From contig DQVY01000277.1 of assembly GCA_015661535.1 (NCBI GenBank), positions 1 through 24,749 on the forward strand: a stretch of 24,749 nucleotides of DNA. Direction: 5' to 3'. This DNA comes from Sulfurovum sp. GTDB lineage: Bacteria; Campylobacterota; Campylobacteria; Campylobacterales; Sulfurovaceae. A model generated the notes under the pieces. The model was not told the origin of the DNA. It saw only the letters and a program-made list of their open reading frames with translations, and did not search any database. This document shows, one piece after another, positions 7,195 through 16,350 of this stretch. How positions within the stretch are numbered: position 1 is the stretch's first letter; each line of letters begins with the position of its first letter. The translations under genes and the position numbers were made by a program.

Positions 7195-7989
7195 TTATGC
7201 GTTTGAATTTGTATCTTCTTCTGTCTCTGTTATTTCCTCTTTATCCTCATCTTCGATATGTGGATTGACCATACGAACAATGAGTATAGAGGCACCATAA
7301 AGTAATATAAGTGGTGCAGCCATAAGAAGCTGTGTCAAGACATCAGGAGGGGTCAAGAGTGCTGCAACCACAAAGATGATAAGTACGGCATACTTAAAAA
7401 AGTCTTTGAGTGTTTGGTCTGTGACTAATCCTAACAGGGCTAAGAAATAGGCAAAAACGGGAAGCTCAAAAGCAATACCAAAACCCATAAGTATTTTGGT
7501 GAAAAAACCAACGTAGTCTTCAATGTTTATCAGCGGGGTATACAAAAAAGAGCCAAAAGTAATGAGGAACTGAAAACCAAAAGGTGTCACGACATAGTAG
7601 GCAAATAGCACACCCACAGCAAACATGACTGTACCACCTACAACAAAGGGAATGACCATTTTTTTCTCGTTGCTGTAGAGACCTGGAGCAATAAAAAGCC
7701 AGAGTTGATAGAGAATGAAAGGCAGAGCTCCTAAAAGACCTGCAAAAAATGAGACTTTAAGTGCCACAAAAAATGCACCCCCTACCTGGTGTGTTGTGAC
7801 CATACCATCTGCGGCTTTCTTGGAAAGGTGAGATACTTGTGCCAAGGCTTCGTTGAGGGGTGCAGTGATCCATTCTAAAATAATTTCATGAAAGGTAAAG
7901 GCAATAATAAAACCTATAAAGATAGAGAGAACAGAAAGTCCCAATCTTTTTCGTAACTCAACGAGGTGGGGTCTTAATTCACTGAACAT
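7195..7989 (-). CDS. tatC: Sec-independent (twin-arginine) translocase subunit TatC
   Basis: 264 residues with six predicted membrane segments, as expected for the TatC core, which recognises twin-arginine signal peptides of folded proteins. The N-terminal LRPHLVELRKRLGLSV contains the conserved HL-ELR-R motif, and the periplasmic-loop segment FIAPGLYSNEKKMVIPFV contains the conserved P-LY--E pattern. The C-terminal tail (about 240-264) is unusually acidic, ending in a Glu/Asp/Thr-rich stretch. The ATG shares its A with the tatB stop codon (TAATG at 7987-7991), implying coupled translation. No tatA gene lies in the window, so TatA must be encoded elsewhere, as is common in this phylum. Confidence 0.96.
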   Translation of the reverse strand: MFSELRPHLVELRKRLGLSVLSIFIGFIIAFTFHEIILEWITAPLNEALAQVSHLSKKAADGMVTTHQVGGAFFVALKVSFFAGLLGALPFILYQLWLFIAPGLYSNEKKMVIPFVVGGTVMFAVGVLFAYYVVTPFGFQFLITFGSFLYTPLINIEDYVGFFTKILMGFGIAFELPVFAYFLALLGLVTDQTLKDFFKYAVLIIFVVAALLTPPDVLTQLLMAAPLILLYGASILIVRMVNPHIEDEDKEEITETEEDTNSNA

Positions 7990-8474
7990 TATGCATCACC
8001 TTTTGTTGTATCTGTTGTGTCATTACTTGCTTCTTTATGTTTCTTTTTTGTTTTTTTCTTAAAGGTAACGGTGTCATTTTTGGCTTCAACCTGTGTGACA
8101 ACGGTCTCTGTTACTTCAGTGTTTTCTTTGTCACTCTCTTTCTTCGGAGATGTTTTTTCTACATTATTTGGTGTTTGTGTAGAAGTGTCATCATCATAAG
8201 AGATATCATCGAAGTCATCAAAACTTATATTTTTAAACCCTTTGAGCTCTGCTGTGGCATCATCAAGTTGCTTTTTGTAGGTTAGAGCTTCTTCTTTAAG
8301 CTCATCGATCTTCATCTCTTCTTCAAGGGAATTTTTTGCATCCCCAATTGTCTTTTTGACACTTTTGATAAACTTTGCAATATCAACCATCGTTTGCGGT
8401 AGTTTATCGGGACCTAAAAAGAGTATAGCGATAATAGAAATGAGAATTAACTCAGTAAAGCCGATTCCAAACAT
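7989..8474 (-). CDS. tatB: Sec-independent translocase subunit TatB
   Basis: 161 residues. The N-terminus MFGIGFTELILISIIAILFLGPDKLP is the TatA/TatB membrane segment followed by the FLGPDKLP hinge, with the Glu at position 8 typical of TatB. An amphipathic helix comes next (to about residue 45), then a coiled-coil-prone segment, and then a low-complexity tail rich in Asp, Thr and Lys (about 90-161). TatB forms the substrate-binding complex with TatC, and the gene overlaps tatC by one base. AAAGGTG five bases before the ATG is a good ribosome site. TatB rather than TatA is chosen for the length, the Glu-8 and the tatC linkage. Confidence 0.92.
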   Translation of the reverse strand: MFGIGFTELILISIIAILFLGPDKLPQTMVDIAKFIKSVKKTIGDAKNSLEEEMKIDELKEEALTYKKQLDDATAELKGFKNISFDDFDDISYDDDTSTQTPNNVEKTSPKKESDKENTEVTETVVTQVEAKNDTVTFKKKTKKKHKEASNDTTDTTKGDA

Positions 8475-8510
8475 TGTGCACCTTTAGATTAATTGCTGTA
8501 TTTTAACAGA

Positions 8511-9566
8511 TTATCCTAAAATATAGAGAGCAAGTTCATCTGAAAGAAAGTAATTGTCATTGTAGTAGTGTGTTGCATTTTTTCTTAATTTATGTTCTTG
8601 ACATAAAAATTCTGCTTTTTTTTGCATGGCTGTACTGAGTTGTGTTTTTTCTATACCGACTTCAGAACGTAAGGCTAAAAACAGTTTTTCTGTAAGTAAC
8701 TCTTCACTTGTAAGCAATTCTTCTGTTGTTTGTAGTGGGTTCTGGATGTAGGCTTCAATGCCTGTTGTAGGGTAAAAACGTTTGTCTTTTAGGAAACCTA
8801 CGGCACCAGCACCAGCACCGATATAGTTTTTGATCTCCCAGTAGCCTTTGTTATGTCTACTTTGGTATGTGCCAAAATTTGAAATCTCATAGGCTTTAAA
8901 ACCTCGTTTTTCTATCTCTTGGGTGACAAAAAAAGCAAGGTTTTCATCTTCTTGTCGTACTTCAGGTGTGGCTGAGAATTTTGTATCATCTTCAATAGTA
9001 AGTTCATAAGCTGAAATATGGTCTATAGGGAGTGTAAAGGCTGTCTCTATGTCTTTTAACAACAAGGCTTCAGTATCACCTTGATAGTTATAGATAAGGT
9101 CTAACGAGAGATGTTTTATACCAATATCATGGGCATGCTGTATAGCTTCTTTGGCTTGCTCCGGATTATGGGCACGGTTGAGTGCTTTGAGTTTGTCTGC
9201 ATTAAAACTCTGTACACCAAAACTTACACGGTTGACACCCAGTTCTTTCATACCTTTTAACCACGCTTTTGTGGCAGAATTTGGGTTCGCTTCTGTGGTG
9301 ATCTCCGCATCTTTTTGCAGGTAAGGTTTGAGCAGGCCAAAAATAGGTTTATAAAGTGCCGGGTCAACCGTAGAAGGCGTCCCCCCACCAATAAAGAGCG
9401 TTTCTATGCTGTTGGGTGTTGCGGAAAAACGTTCGAGTTCAAAAGAGAGTTGTGTATACAGTGCTTTCATGTAGGCTTCACGTGTATCAAACTTGTCGAC
9501 ATAGGTATTGAAACTACAATAATGACATTTGGAATCACAGTATGGGATGTGAATATATGCTAACAA
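8511..9566 (-). CDS. hemW: Radical SAM heme chaperone HemW (coproporphyrinogen oxidase-like)
   Basis: 351 residues. The N-terminal IPYCDSKCHYCSF holds the CxxxCxxC cluster-binding motif (C10, C14, C17) of radical SAM proteins. The lack of the further Cys found in true HemN (CxxxCxxCxC) and the shorter length point to HemW, the heme carrier, rather than oxygen-independent coproporphyrinogen oxidase. Other family marks are FIGGGTPS, EANPNS, GVNRVSFGVQSF, LDLIYNYQG and ISAYELTIE. The start is TTG at 9566, which places the first strand (LAYIHIPYC) directly after it; AAGG lies seven bases upstream and no ATG fits. The gene heads the minus-strand run; 36 bases separate it from tatB. It is divergent from rppH. 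Confidence 0.92.
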   Translation of the reverse strand: MLAYIHIPYCDSKCHYCSFNTYVDKFDTREAYMKALYTQLSFELERFSATPNSIETLFIGGGTPSTVDPALYKPIFGLLKPYLQKDAEITTEANPNSATKAWLKGMKELGVNRVSFGVQSFNADKLKALNRAHNPEQAKEAIQHAHDIGIKHLSLDLIYNYQGDTEALLLKDIETAFTLPIDHISAYELTIEDDTKFSATPEVRQEDENLAFFVTQEIEKRGFKAYEISNFGTYQSRHNKGYWEIKNYIGAGAGAVGFLKDKRFYPTTGIEAYIQNPLQTTEELLTSEELLTEKLFLALRSEVGIEKTQLSTAMQKKAEFLCQEHKLRKNATHYYNDNYFLSDELALYILG

Positions 9567-9673
9567 ATTGAAGCCTTTTCAAATGGATATAACCGTATTT
9601 TAGGTAGAATAATAGCAGAAAATTAGAAGAGTAATCTCTTTTAAGAAATAAAATAATATATAAATGAGTAAAA

Positions 9674-10147
9674 ATGCAAACAACAAAGAGCTACAGGCCC
9701 AATGTTGCAGCAGTGATACTTTCTTCCAAATATCCAGAAAAATGTGAGTTTTTTGTAGCACACAGAAGTGATATAAAAAATGTATGGCAATTCCCTCAGG
9801 GAGGGATCGATGAGGGTGAAACACCCAGAGAAGCATTAAAAAGAGAATTGTTAGAAGAAATTGGCTGTAACAATGTTGAGGTTTTAGGAGAATATCCTGA
9901 ATGGATCTCGTATGACTTTCCCAAAGTTTCACGAGGTAAAACATATCCTTTTGACGGACAGACCCAAAAATATTTTTTGGTACGTCTTAAAGAGGGAGCA
10001 GAGATAAATTTAGAGGCATACCATATTCCTGAGTTTGAAGCGTATGAGTTTGTTGGCTATGATGATCTGTTTAAAAAAGTGACCTACTTTAAACGAAAAG
10101 TGTATCGTAGGGTGATCGATTATTTTGTTAAAGAAGGTTTAATTTAA
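9674..10147 (+). CDS. rppH: RNA pyrophosphohydrolase RppH (Nudix)
   Basis: 157 residues, matching RppH/NudH, which trims 5' triphosphate RNA to monophosphate and so starts RNA decay; it can also act on dinucleoside polyphosphates. The Nudix box is complete at 43-64 (GGIDEGETPREALKRELLEE and following IG), with the metal-binding RELLEE glutamates. The N-terminal YRPNVAAVIL and the WQFPQGGID context are specific to the RppH group. The last codon base is shared with the lysC ATG (TAATG at 10145-10149). No strong Shine-Dalgarno precedes the chosen ATG. The rppH-lysC-hobA-holB-folP order that begins here is known from Helicobacter pylori. Confidence 0.94.
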   Translation: MQTTKSYRPNVAAVILSSKYPEKCEFFVAHRSDIKNVWQFPQGGIDEGETPREALKRELLEEIGCNNVEVLGEYPEWISYDFPKVSRGKTYPFDGQTQKYFLVRLKEGAEINLEAYHIPEFEAYEFVGYDDLFKKVTYFKRKVYRRVIDYFVKEGLI

Positions 10148-11352
10148 TGTTAGTGGTACATAAGTATGGCGGTACAAGTGTTGGTGATGTAGAACGTATA
10201 GAAAATGTCACCAACCGTATAGCAAAAGCAAGAGAAGCGGGTGATGACATCGTCGTTGTTGTCTCAGCCATGAGCGGGGAGACCAATAAACTGATAAGTT
10301 TTGCAGAATATTTCACCAAAGAACCTGCCAAAAAAGAGATGGACATGTTACTCTCTTCAGGAGAACGGGTCACTGCTGCATTACTCTCTATTGCTTTGCA
10401 GGCAAGAGGCTATGATGCAGTTGCTATGACAGGACGCGGTGCAGGTATTGTGACAGATGATACGCATACCTATGCGCGTATTCAGTCGATCGATCCTACA
10501 TCAATGAACAATGCGATCAAAGAAGGAAAAATTGTCATAGTAGCAGGTTTCCAAGGTGTGAACAAAGATGGTTCAGTCACCACTTTGGGACGTGGAGGTT
10601 CTGACCTTTCTGCTGTAGCTTTGGCTGCTGCTATAAAAGCGGATCAGTGTGAAATTTATTCAGATGTTGATGGTATTTATACAACAGATCCGCGTATAGA
10701 GCCAAATGCAAAAAAACTTGACAGTATCTCTTATGATGAGATGTTGGAACTCTCCTCATTGGGAGCAAAAGTATTGCAAAGCCGTTCTGTAGAATTGGCA
10801 AAAAAATTAAATGTGAAACTCTATGCAAAAAGCAGTTTTTCGGACAATGCAGGTACACTTATTACAAAGGAGAGCGACAATATGGAAGAAGTTTTAGTAT
10901 CGGGTGTAGTTCTCGATAAAAATCAGGCAAGAGTTACCTTGAGAGGGGTCTCTGACAGACCGGGGATAGCCGCAGAAATTTTTACTATGTTGGCAGAAGC
11001 GAACATAAATGTCGATATGATCATCCAAAATATGGGGACAGACGGCTCAACCAATCTTGGCTTTACTGTACCGCATTCTGAGCATGAAAATGCAAAAAGA
11101 CTGATGGCGAGTTTTGACCATGACATAGAAGGCATGGACTTTGATGAACACGTTTGTAAGGTATCGGTTGTGGGTGTAGGGATGAAGTCTCACTCCGGTG
11201 TGGCAGCAACCGCATTTACAACAATGGCAGCCAACAACATTAATATTAACATGATCTCCACATCTGAGATAAAAGTCTCTATGGTCGTAGATGAAAAGTA
11301 TGGTGAATTGGCAATACGTACACTTCATGAAGCGTATGGATTAGATAAATAA
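10147..11352 (+). CDS. lysC: Aspartate kinase LysC
   Basis: 401 residues. The N-terminal VHKYGGTSVGD (4-14) is the ATP/aspartate-binding signature of the amino-acid kinase fold. TLGRGGSDLSAVALA and EIYSDVDGIYTTDPR are the other kinase motifs. Two ACT domains follow (about 265-335 and 345-401), the regulatory part that binds lysine and/or threonine in this class; the length and ACT layout match single-function aspartate kinases. It makes aspartyl phosphate for the lysine/diaminopimelate, threonine and methionine pathways. It overlaps rppH by one base and is followed by hobA after four bases. Confidence 0.97.
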   Translation: MLVVHKYGGTSVGDVERIENVTNRIAKAREAGDDIVVVVSAMSGETNKLISFAEYFTKEPAKKEMDMLLSSGERVTAALLSIALQARGYDAVAMTGRGAGIVTDDTHTYARIQSIDPTSMNNAIKEGKIVIVAGFQGVNKDGSVTTLGRGGSDLSAVALAAAIKADQCEIYSDVDGIYTTDPRIEPNAKKLDSISYDEMLELSSLGAKVLQSRSVELAKKLNVKLYAKSSFSDNAGTLITKESDNMEEVLVSGVVLDKNQARVTLRGVSDRPGIAAEIFTMLAEANINVDMIIQNMGTDGSTNLGFTVPHSEHENAKRLMASFDHDIEGMDFDEHVCKVSVVGVGMKSHSGVAATAFTTMAANNININMISTSEIKVSMVVDEKYGELAIRTLHEAYGLDK

Positions 11353-11356
11353 CACT

Positions 11357-11905
11357 ATGCAAAAATTGCTTAAGTGGACACTTGAAACCATACGTGAAGA
11401 GGAGTCTTGTTTCTCATGGATGGAAGAGTACAGGTATGAGTGGGCACCTTTGGTCAAGAGTGCTGTAGATCAGATACTTGAGGGTAAAACTGTATTGATC
11501 CTGACAGATCAATCTCATGAGTGGTTTTCTAAATATATCGTAAGCAGTATCAATGACCTTAAGAAAAATAGACCACTGCTCCCTGTTTACTCTCTGCTGA
11601 GTTGTTTCCCTGATCTTCCTGCCATGCAAGCAACACAAGATATACAGCTTTTAGAAGATATGCTCGACATCTCTTACCCCAATGGATACTTTATCTGGTA
11701 TATTGGTAAAGGAGACCATAGCTGTACAAAGCTGGTATACAGAAACGAAAACAGTTTCCTCTGGGTGATGGATGAAGAGGTACAGGACAGTTTTGTATTC
11801 CGAAGTGCTGACCCACTGCTCGACATTAAGCTTTTGCAACTCTATAAGCTTTTTGATGACACGCTTTCTGCCTCAATGTTTGGGGATCTAGACCTGGAAT
11901 CATGA
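11357..11905 (+). CDS. hobA: DnaA-binding replication initiation factor HobA
   Basis: 182 residues, the size of H. pylori HobA (HP1230). HobA is a tetrameric SIS-like protein that binds domain I of DnaA and promotes its assembly at oriC; it is the functional counterpart of E. coli DiaA and is known only in Campylobacterota. The call rests on the N-terminal WTLETIREE-S-FSWMEEYRYEW segment, the middle LILTDQSHEWF strand-helix, and the exact position between lysC and holB. It overlaps holB by four bases (ATGA). It is a useful marker of the phylum, and it means DnaA regulation in this organism should follow the Helicobacter/Campylobacter model. Confidence 0.93.
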   Translation: MQKLLKWTLETIREEESCFSWMEEYRYEWAPLVKSAVDQILEGKTVLILTDQSHEWFSKYIVSSINDLKKNRPLLPVYSLLSCFPDLPAMQATQDIQLLEDMLDISYPNGYFIWYIGKGDHSCTKLVYRNENSFLWVMDEEVQDSFVFRSADPLLDIKLLQLYKLFDDTLSASMFGDLDLES

Positions 11906-12594
11906 GATTAGTCAGCCAAGTTGTTATCACCGCACAGATTGATGCTACGATCTTGGCACTTGAAAAACTTCGCCAAAGAGAAACAATTGTTGAAATTGTA
12001 TCACCTGGAATAGCTGAAAAGATATCCCAGGGTAAAGAAGAGGGACCTGCTCCTTCGTATGTGCATAGAATCCCCACAGAAAAAGAGACGTTTTCTGTAT
12101 CAGATGCAAAAATCGTCATAGAAAAAGCCTACATGGCAAGTGAAGAGATCACGGTCATCATACTTGCTGCAAAAACATTTTCTCCCTTGGTCCAAAACAA
12201 GCTTCTTAAAGTCATAGAAGAACCGCCTAAAAATAAAGCGTTTATTCTTATCACCGAAAGTAAATCCACCATTTTAGATACGATAAAATCACGTTTGCCT
12301 ATCAGTGTATTGAGTGAAGTTAAAGAAGTAAAAGTATTGGAACTAGACTTGATATCTTTGTCTTTGGCATCAGTGTATGCATTTACTCAGGAACATAAAC
12401 GGACAGATGCCAAAATGATGAAAATATTGACAGAAGAGATCGTGAAGGAGGCTATTCAATCGGAAGCCTACGACTTGGATGAAAAGACACTGACACTCTT
12501 TTCCAATACTTTTATGGCATTAGATATGGGTTCTCCTCCACAGTTTGTACTCAATACTTTACTCTTAAAGCTTTTAGCACGTAAAAAACGATAA
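11902..12594 (+). CDS. holB: DNA polymerase III delta prime subunit (HolB)
   Basis: 230 residues, short compared with about 330 in E. coli but normal for Campylobacterota. The segment SPLVQNKLLKVIEEPPKNKA and the following FILITESKSTILDTIKSR carry the clamp-loader motifs LLK-IEEPP and the sensor-like T-IKSR. No Walker A (P-loop) is visible, in agreement with delta prime being the non-hydrolysing stator of the clamp loader. The SRC motif reads SRL here, so the catalytic-finger Cys is absent. The start overlaps hobA by four bases, and folP follows after nine bases. Confidence 0.9.
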   Translation: MRLVSQVVITAQIDATILALEKLRQRETIVEIVSPGIAEKISQGKEEGPAPSYVHRIPTEKETFSVSDAKIVIEKAYMASEEITVIILAAKTFSPLVQNKLLKVIEEPPKNKAFILITESKSTILDTIKSRLPISVLSEVKEVKVLELDLISLSLASVYAFTQEHKRTDAKMMKILTEEIVKEAIQSEAYDLDEKTLTLFSNTFMALDMGSPPQFVLNTLLLKLLARKKR

Positions 12595-12603
12595 AATAAT
12601 TCT

Positions 12604-13743
12604 ATGAATATTTATCAACTTGGCACAATATCAGATAAGAAATCAGCACTGAAAAGACTTGGTGTCGAAAGTGGTGGTGTAGGCATTATGGCAAAGAAGA
12701 TGGAGTTGTTGTACTTCTTCATTAAAGATCTTAAATGTCCCGCTGCCAATATATTGAAACAAGATGCACTGAGTATAGGTGCAGACTTGGCTGTACCTGG
12801 CGGGGTGATCCTTTGTGAAAAAGAGACCTATGACTGTATACTCATAGGCACACGTAGACATATGGAAGTGCTCTCTAAAAAAGAGTTGGCACAACCTTTC
12901 GGGCTGAAAACGCTTGCCCAGACACTACAAACATTTTTAGCAGTGAAAGAGTACCCTACACAAATCATGGGTGTATTGAATGCGAATGAAGACAGTTTTT
13001 TTGAGGGCAGCTGTTTTCAAGATGTAGAAGCCATCGCTCAAATGAAGAGGATGATAGATGAGGGTGCAGATATCATTGACATAGGCGCAGTTTCTTCACG
13101 TCCTAATGCCGAAAGCGTGAGTGAAGAGATTGAATTAGAACGTATGCAATCCATTTGTGATCTTATAGCGTCTGAAAAACTTTATAGATATGTGACATTT
13201 TCCATAGATTCTACTACCCCTTCAGTGATTGAATATGCATTAAATACAGGCTTTACCCTGATCAATGATATTAGCGGGGCATCTGATGAAGCTATTATCA
13301 AATTGGCTGTAAAGTATAATGCAAAACTTTGCATGATGCACATGCAGGGTACACCTCAAACGATGCAAAATGATCCACATTATGAAGATGTGATGCTTGA
13401 AGTAAGTCAGTTTTTTGAAACACGACTTGCCAAGTGTGAAGCCCTGGGCTTGGCAAGAGAAGATATTATTTTAGATGTAGGCATAGGTTTTGGAAAAACA
13501 CTTGAGCATAACCTTAGCCTCATAAAAAACATGGCACATTTTAAGGTGTTTGGCTGTGAGGTGTTGGTGGGAGCGAGTAGAAAATCAATGATAGACAAGA
13601 TCATCCCAAGTGCAGTAGAAGAACGTTTGCCAGGTACATTGGCCTTGCATTTAAAAGCGGTAGAGAATGGTGCAAATATAGTGCGATGTCATGATGTCGC
13701 TGCACACAAACAGGCGCTTGCTGTACTGAATGCACTACGTTAA
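12604..13743 (+). CDS. folP: Dihydropteroate synthase FolP with the phylum-specific N-terminal extension
   Basis: 379 residues, about 100 more than typical bacterial enzymes. The TIM-barrel enzyme begins near residue 120 at QIMGVLNANEDSFFEG; it joins p-aminobenzoate to dihydropterin pyrophosphate. Other motifs are GADIIDIGAVSSRPNAESV, FSIDSTTPSV, INDISGA, LCMMHMQGTPQTMQ, ILDVGIGFGKT and VLVGASRKSMI. The first 110 or so residues, which I cannot assign to a known domain, occur in other Campylobacterota FolP proteins of similar length. The substrate loops differ from the textbook pattern: NVTPDSF reads NANEDSF and the ESTRPG loop reads VSSRPN. The gene overlaps the following sanA start by 14 bases. 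Confidence 0.93.
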   Translation: MNIYQLGTISDKKSALKRLGVESGGVGIMAKKMELLYFFIKDLKCPAANILKQDALSIGADLAVPGGVILCEKETYDCILIGTRRHMEVLSKKELAQPFGLKTLAQTLQTFLAVKEYPTQIMGVLNANEDSFFEGSCFQDVEAIAQMKRMIDEGADIIDIGAVSSRPNAESVSEEIELERMQSICDLIASEKLYRYVTFSIDSTTPSVIEYALNTGFTLINDISGASDEAIIKLAVKYNAKLCMMHMQGTPQTMQNDPHYEDVMLEVSQFFETRLAKCEALGLAREDIILDVGIGFGKTLEHNLSLIKNMAHFKVFGCEVLVGASRKSMIDKIIPSAVEERLPGTLALHLKAVENGANIVRCHDVAAHKQALAVLNALR

Positions 13744-14407
13744 AAAAGTATTGGGTTTCCTGTTTTTTGTTGTCAAGTGGACAGCAAGGCTATTGCTTAT
13801 AGGCTTACTCTCTGTGTATCTACTCGATCAATATATGGCACTTTCTACAGCCGACGCAATTTACACAAAAGTAGAAGAAGTACCGAAGAAAAAGGCAGCT
13901 TTACTTCTGGGAACCGCAAAATATGTAGCCAAAGGAAAAAAGAATTATTTTTATGTCTATCGTATACGTGCCGCTGCAGCGCTTTGGAAGGCAGGTAAAG
14001 TAAAGGCGATCGTTGTTTCTGGTGACAAGGGAACTAAATATTACAATGAAACACAAAGAATGCGTAATGATCTGATGAAAGCAGGGGTACCTCAAAAATA
14101 TATCACTACCGACAATGCCGGTTTTCGTACACTGGATTCTATTGTAAGGGCAGAAGCTGTTTTTGATCTAAAAGATTATATTATCGTTTCTCAAAAATTT
14201 CATCTTGAACGTGCACTTTTCATTGCCCATGCCAAAGGCCAAAAAGCCATTGGTTTTGCCGCCAAAGACAAAAAAGGAACCACCGCAGCCAAGAAGATGA
14301 TAGCACGTGAATATCTGGCACGGGTAAAAGCATTTTTAGATGTATATGTGTTACATACAAAACCTAAAGTATTGGGAAAAAAAGAGAAAGTAAAGTATAA
14401 AAAATGA
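13730..14407 (+). CDS. sanA: SanA/YdcF-family (DUF218) membrane protein
   Basis: 225 residues. One membrane segment (about 8-32, rich in Phe, Leu and Val) is followed by a DUF218 domain: LLLGTAKYVAKGKKNYFYVYR, VKAIVVSGDKGTKYYNE, AGFRTLDSIVRAEAVFD and IIVSQKFHLERALFIA. These closely match E. coli SanA, an inner-membrane protein needed for envelope barrier function and vancomycin exclusion at high temperature; its biochemical activity is unknown. A basic, Lys-rich tail closes the protein. It starts 14 bases inside folP and ends in a four-base overlap with ligA (ATGA), so it depends on the folate/replication transcript. The family call is firm; the role is not. Confidence 0.88.
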   Translation: MHYVKKVLGFLFFVVKWTARLLLIGLLSVYLLDQYMALSTADAIYTKVEEVPKKKAALLLGTAKYVAKGKKNYFYVYRIRAAAALWKAGKVKAIVVSGDKGTKYYNETQRMRNDLMKAGVPQKYITTDNAGFRTLDSIVRAEAVFDLKDYIIVSQKFHLERALFIAHAKGQKAIGFAAKDKKGTTAAKKMIAREYLARVKAFLDVYVLHTKPKVLGKKEKVKYKK

Positions 14408-16350
14408 ACAAAGAAGCGTATTTAAAGAAGATAGAAATTTTAAAAAAATGGGCACATGCGTATTACGTAGAAGATAATCCCATAGCCACAGATGAAGAGT
14501 ATGACAAGCTTTACCATGAAGTACTGGCATATGAAAAGGCTAATCCAAATGAGGTAGTTGAAGATTCACCTACCAAGCGTGTAGGCGGTGTGGTGCGCGA
14601 GGAGTTTTCTAAAGCGAAACACATTAAACGTATGTGGAGTATGGAAGATGTGTTTACTACGGAAGAAGTGCAAGAGTGGCTGGACAGGGTGGAGAAAAAT
14701 GTAGGTAAGACTGACTACTTTTGTGAACCTAAATTTGATGGTGCCAGCATGAACTTGCTTTATGAAAATGGAAAACTGCTACGTGCCATTACCCGTGGTG
14801 ATGGTGTGATAGGTGAAGAGGTGACAGACAATGTAAAAACGATTCGTTCTGTACCTTTAAGTATAGACTATAAAGGGCAGATAGAGATACGCGGGGAAGT
14901 GGTCATTCGTAAAGATGACTTTGAGATCATTAACCGTGAGAGGTTGGCGGAGGGAGAACAGCCTTTTGCCAACCCGCGTAATGCAGCAGCGGGGAGCTTA
15001 AGACAGCTCGATTCGTCTATTACCGCAAAACGTAGACTTGTTTTTTACCCTTGGGGCTTAGGTGAGAACAGTTTAGTGCAGAGCAGACTCTCTGAGAAGA
15101 TGGATTTTGTGTATGAGAAAGGTTTTCTAAAACCGCCATACTTTAAAGCGTGTCATAGCATAGAAGAGATAGAAGACTTTTACCATTTTCTGATTTCCAA
15201 GCGAGATGAGATACCGATGATGATGGATGGTATGGTCATCAAGGTTGATGAGGTGAGTCTGCAGGAAGACTTGGGCTACACAGTGAAAGTGCCTAAGTGG
15301 ATGTGTGCCTACAAATTCCCCGCAGTAGAGAAAGTCACCAAAGTCAATGCTGTGACTATACAGGTGGGAAGGACGGGAGTGCTTACTCCTGTAGCAGAAG
15401 TAGAACCTGTAGATTTAGATGGTGCCATCATAGCCCGTGCAACCCTGCATAACTTTGATGAGATAGAACGCAAAGGACTGATGGTTGGGGACTCCGTCAT
15501 ACTCATACGTTCCGGTGATGTCATCCCTAAGATAACCAAAGTATTAACCGATAGACGGGATGGTACAGAAGTAGCCATAGAACGCCCTACAGTCTGTCCT
15601 ACCTGTCACTCTGAAGTCTTAGATGAGGGAACACTCATTAAGTGTCAAAACTTGGACTGTCCGGACAGGGTGGTAAACTCTATCATACACTTTGCTAAAA
15701 AAGGCTGTATGAACATAGACGGATTAGGTTCTAAAATAGTTGAGATACTTGTCAATGAGGGAAAGATAAAAGACATTTTGGGTTTATATCATTTGAAGTA
15801 TGAAGATTTAGAAGGCTTGGAGGGTTTCAAAGAGAAGCGTATCAAGAAATTACTTGATGCTATAGAGGCTACCAAAGGTGTGCCGTTACATAGACTCATC
15901 TCTGCGATGGGTATAGAACACATTGGAGAAGTAGCAGGTAAGTCTTTGGCCTTGGAATTTGGTTTAGGCATAGTTGATGCCACAGAAGAACAAATAGTAG
16001 CCATAGACGGTATAGGTGAAGAGATGGCGAACTCTTTGTTAGAGTTTATGCGTGTGAACCATGATTTTGTATTGAGTTTGTTCGATGTTATCGAACCTAC
16101 GGTGGAAGAGAAGATAGAAGCCAAAGAAAATCCGTTTAAGGATAAAACAGTGGTACTCACAGGCACGATGTCTGTCAGTCGTGGTGTGGTGAAAGAGATG
16201 CTTGAGAAACTTGGGGCAAAAGTTAGTGGATCTGTGTCAAAAAAAACAGATTATCTCATTTACGGGGAAGATGCTGGGTCTAAGTATGATAAGGCTGTGA
16301 AACTTGGGGTTGAGGTTTTGACCGAGAATGAGATGAGAAGTATGCTATAA
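14404..16350 (+). CDS. ligA: NAD-dependent DNA ligase LigA
   Basis: 648 residues, full length. Domain Ia (YYVEDNPIATDEEYDKLY) binds NMN. The adenylation domain has the nucleotidylated lysine K110 in EPKFDGASM, with ITRGDGVIGEEVT, EIRGEVVI and MDGMVIKVDE as the further motifs. An OB fold, a four-cysteine zinc finger (CPTCHSEVL and IKCQNLDCPD), helix-hairpin-helix repeats and a C-terminal BRCT domain (about 575-648, starting KDKTVVLTGTMS) follow. It seals nicks in replication and repair. The stop codon overlaps a strong promoter-like element for the next locus. Confidence 0.98.
   Translation: MNKEAYLKKIEILKKWAHAYYVEDNPIATDEEYDKLYHEVLAYEKANPNEVVEDSPTKRVGGVVREEFSKAKHIKRMWSMEDVFTTEEVQEWLDRVEKNVGKTDYFCEPKFDGASMNLLYENGKLLRAITRGDGVIGEEVTDNVKTIRSVPLSIDYKGQIEIRGEVVIRKDDFEIINRERLAEGEQPFANPRNAAAGSLRQLDSSITAKRRLVFYPWGLGENSLVQSRLSEKMDFVYEKGFLKPPYFKACHSIEEIEDFYHFLISKRDEIPMMMDGMVIKVDEVSLQEDLGYTVKVPKWMCAYKFPAVEKVTKVNAVTIQVGRTGVLTPVAEVEPVDLDGAIIARATLHNFDEIERKGLMVGDSVILIRSGDVIPKITKVLTDRRDGTEVAIERPTVCPTCHSEVLDEGTLIKCQNLDCPDRVVNSIIHFAKKGCMNIDGLGSKIVEILVNEGKIKDILGLYHLKYEDLEGLEGFKEKRIKKLLDAIEATKGVPLHRLISAMGIEHIGEVAGKSLALEFGLGIVDATEEQIVAIDGIGEEMANSLLEFMRVNHDFVLSLFDVIEPTVEEKIEAKENPFKDKTVVLTGTMSVSRGVVKEMLEKLGAKVSGSVSKKTDYLIYGEDAGSKYDKAVKLGVEVLTENEMRSML

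Noticed and set aside
9627..9640. Small inverted repeat AAGAG-TAAT-CTCTT between hemW and rppH
   Set aside because: Only five base pairs in AT-rich DNA between divergent genes; could be chance. No operator or terminator call is justified.
9664..9676. Earlier ATG at 9664 as the rppH start
   Set aside because: It is in a different frame and soon meets a stop; the Nudix frame begins at 9674.
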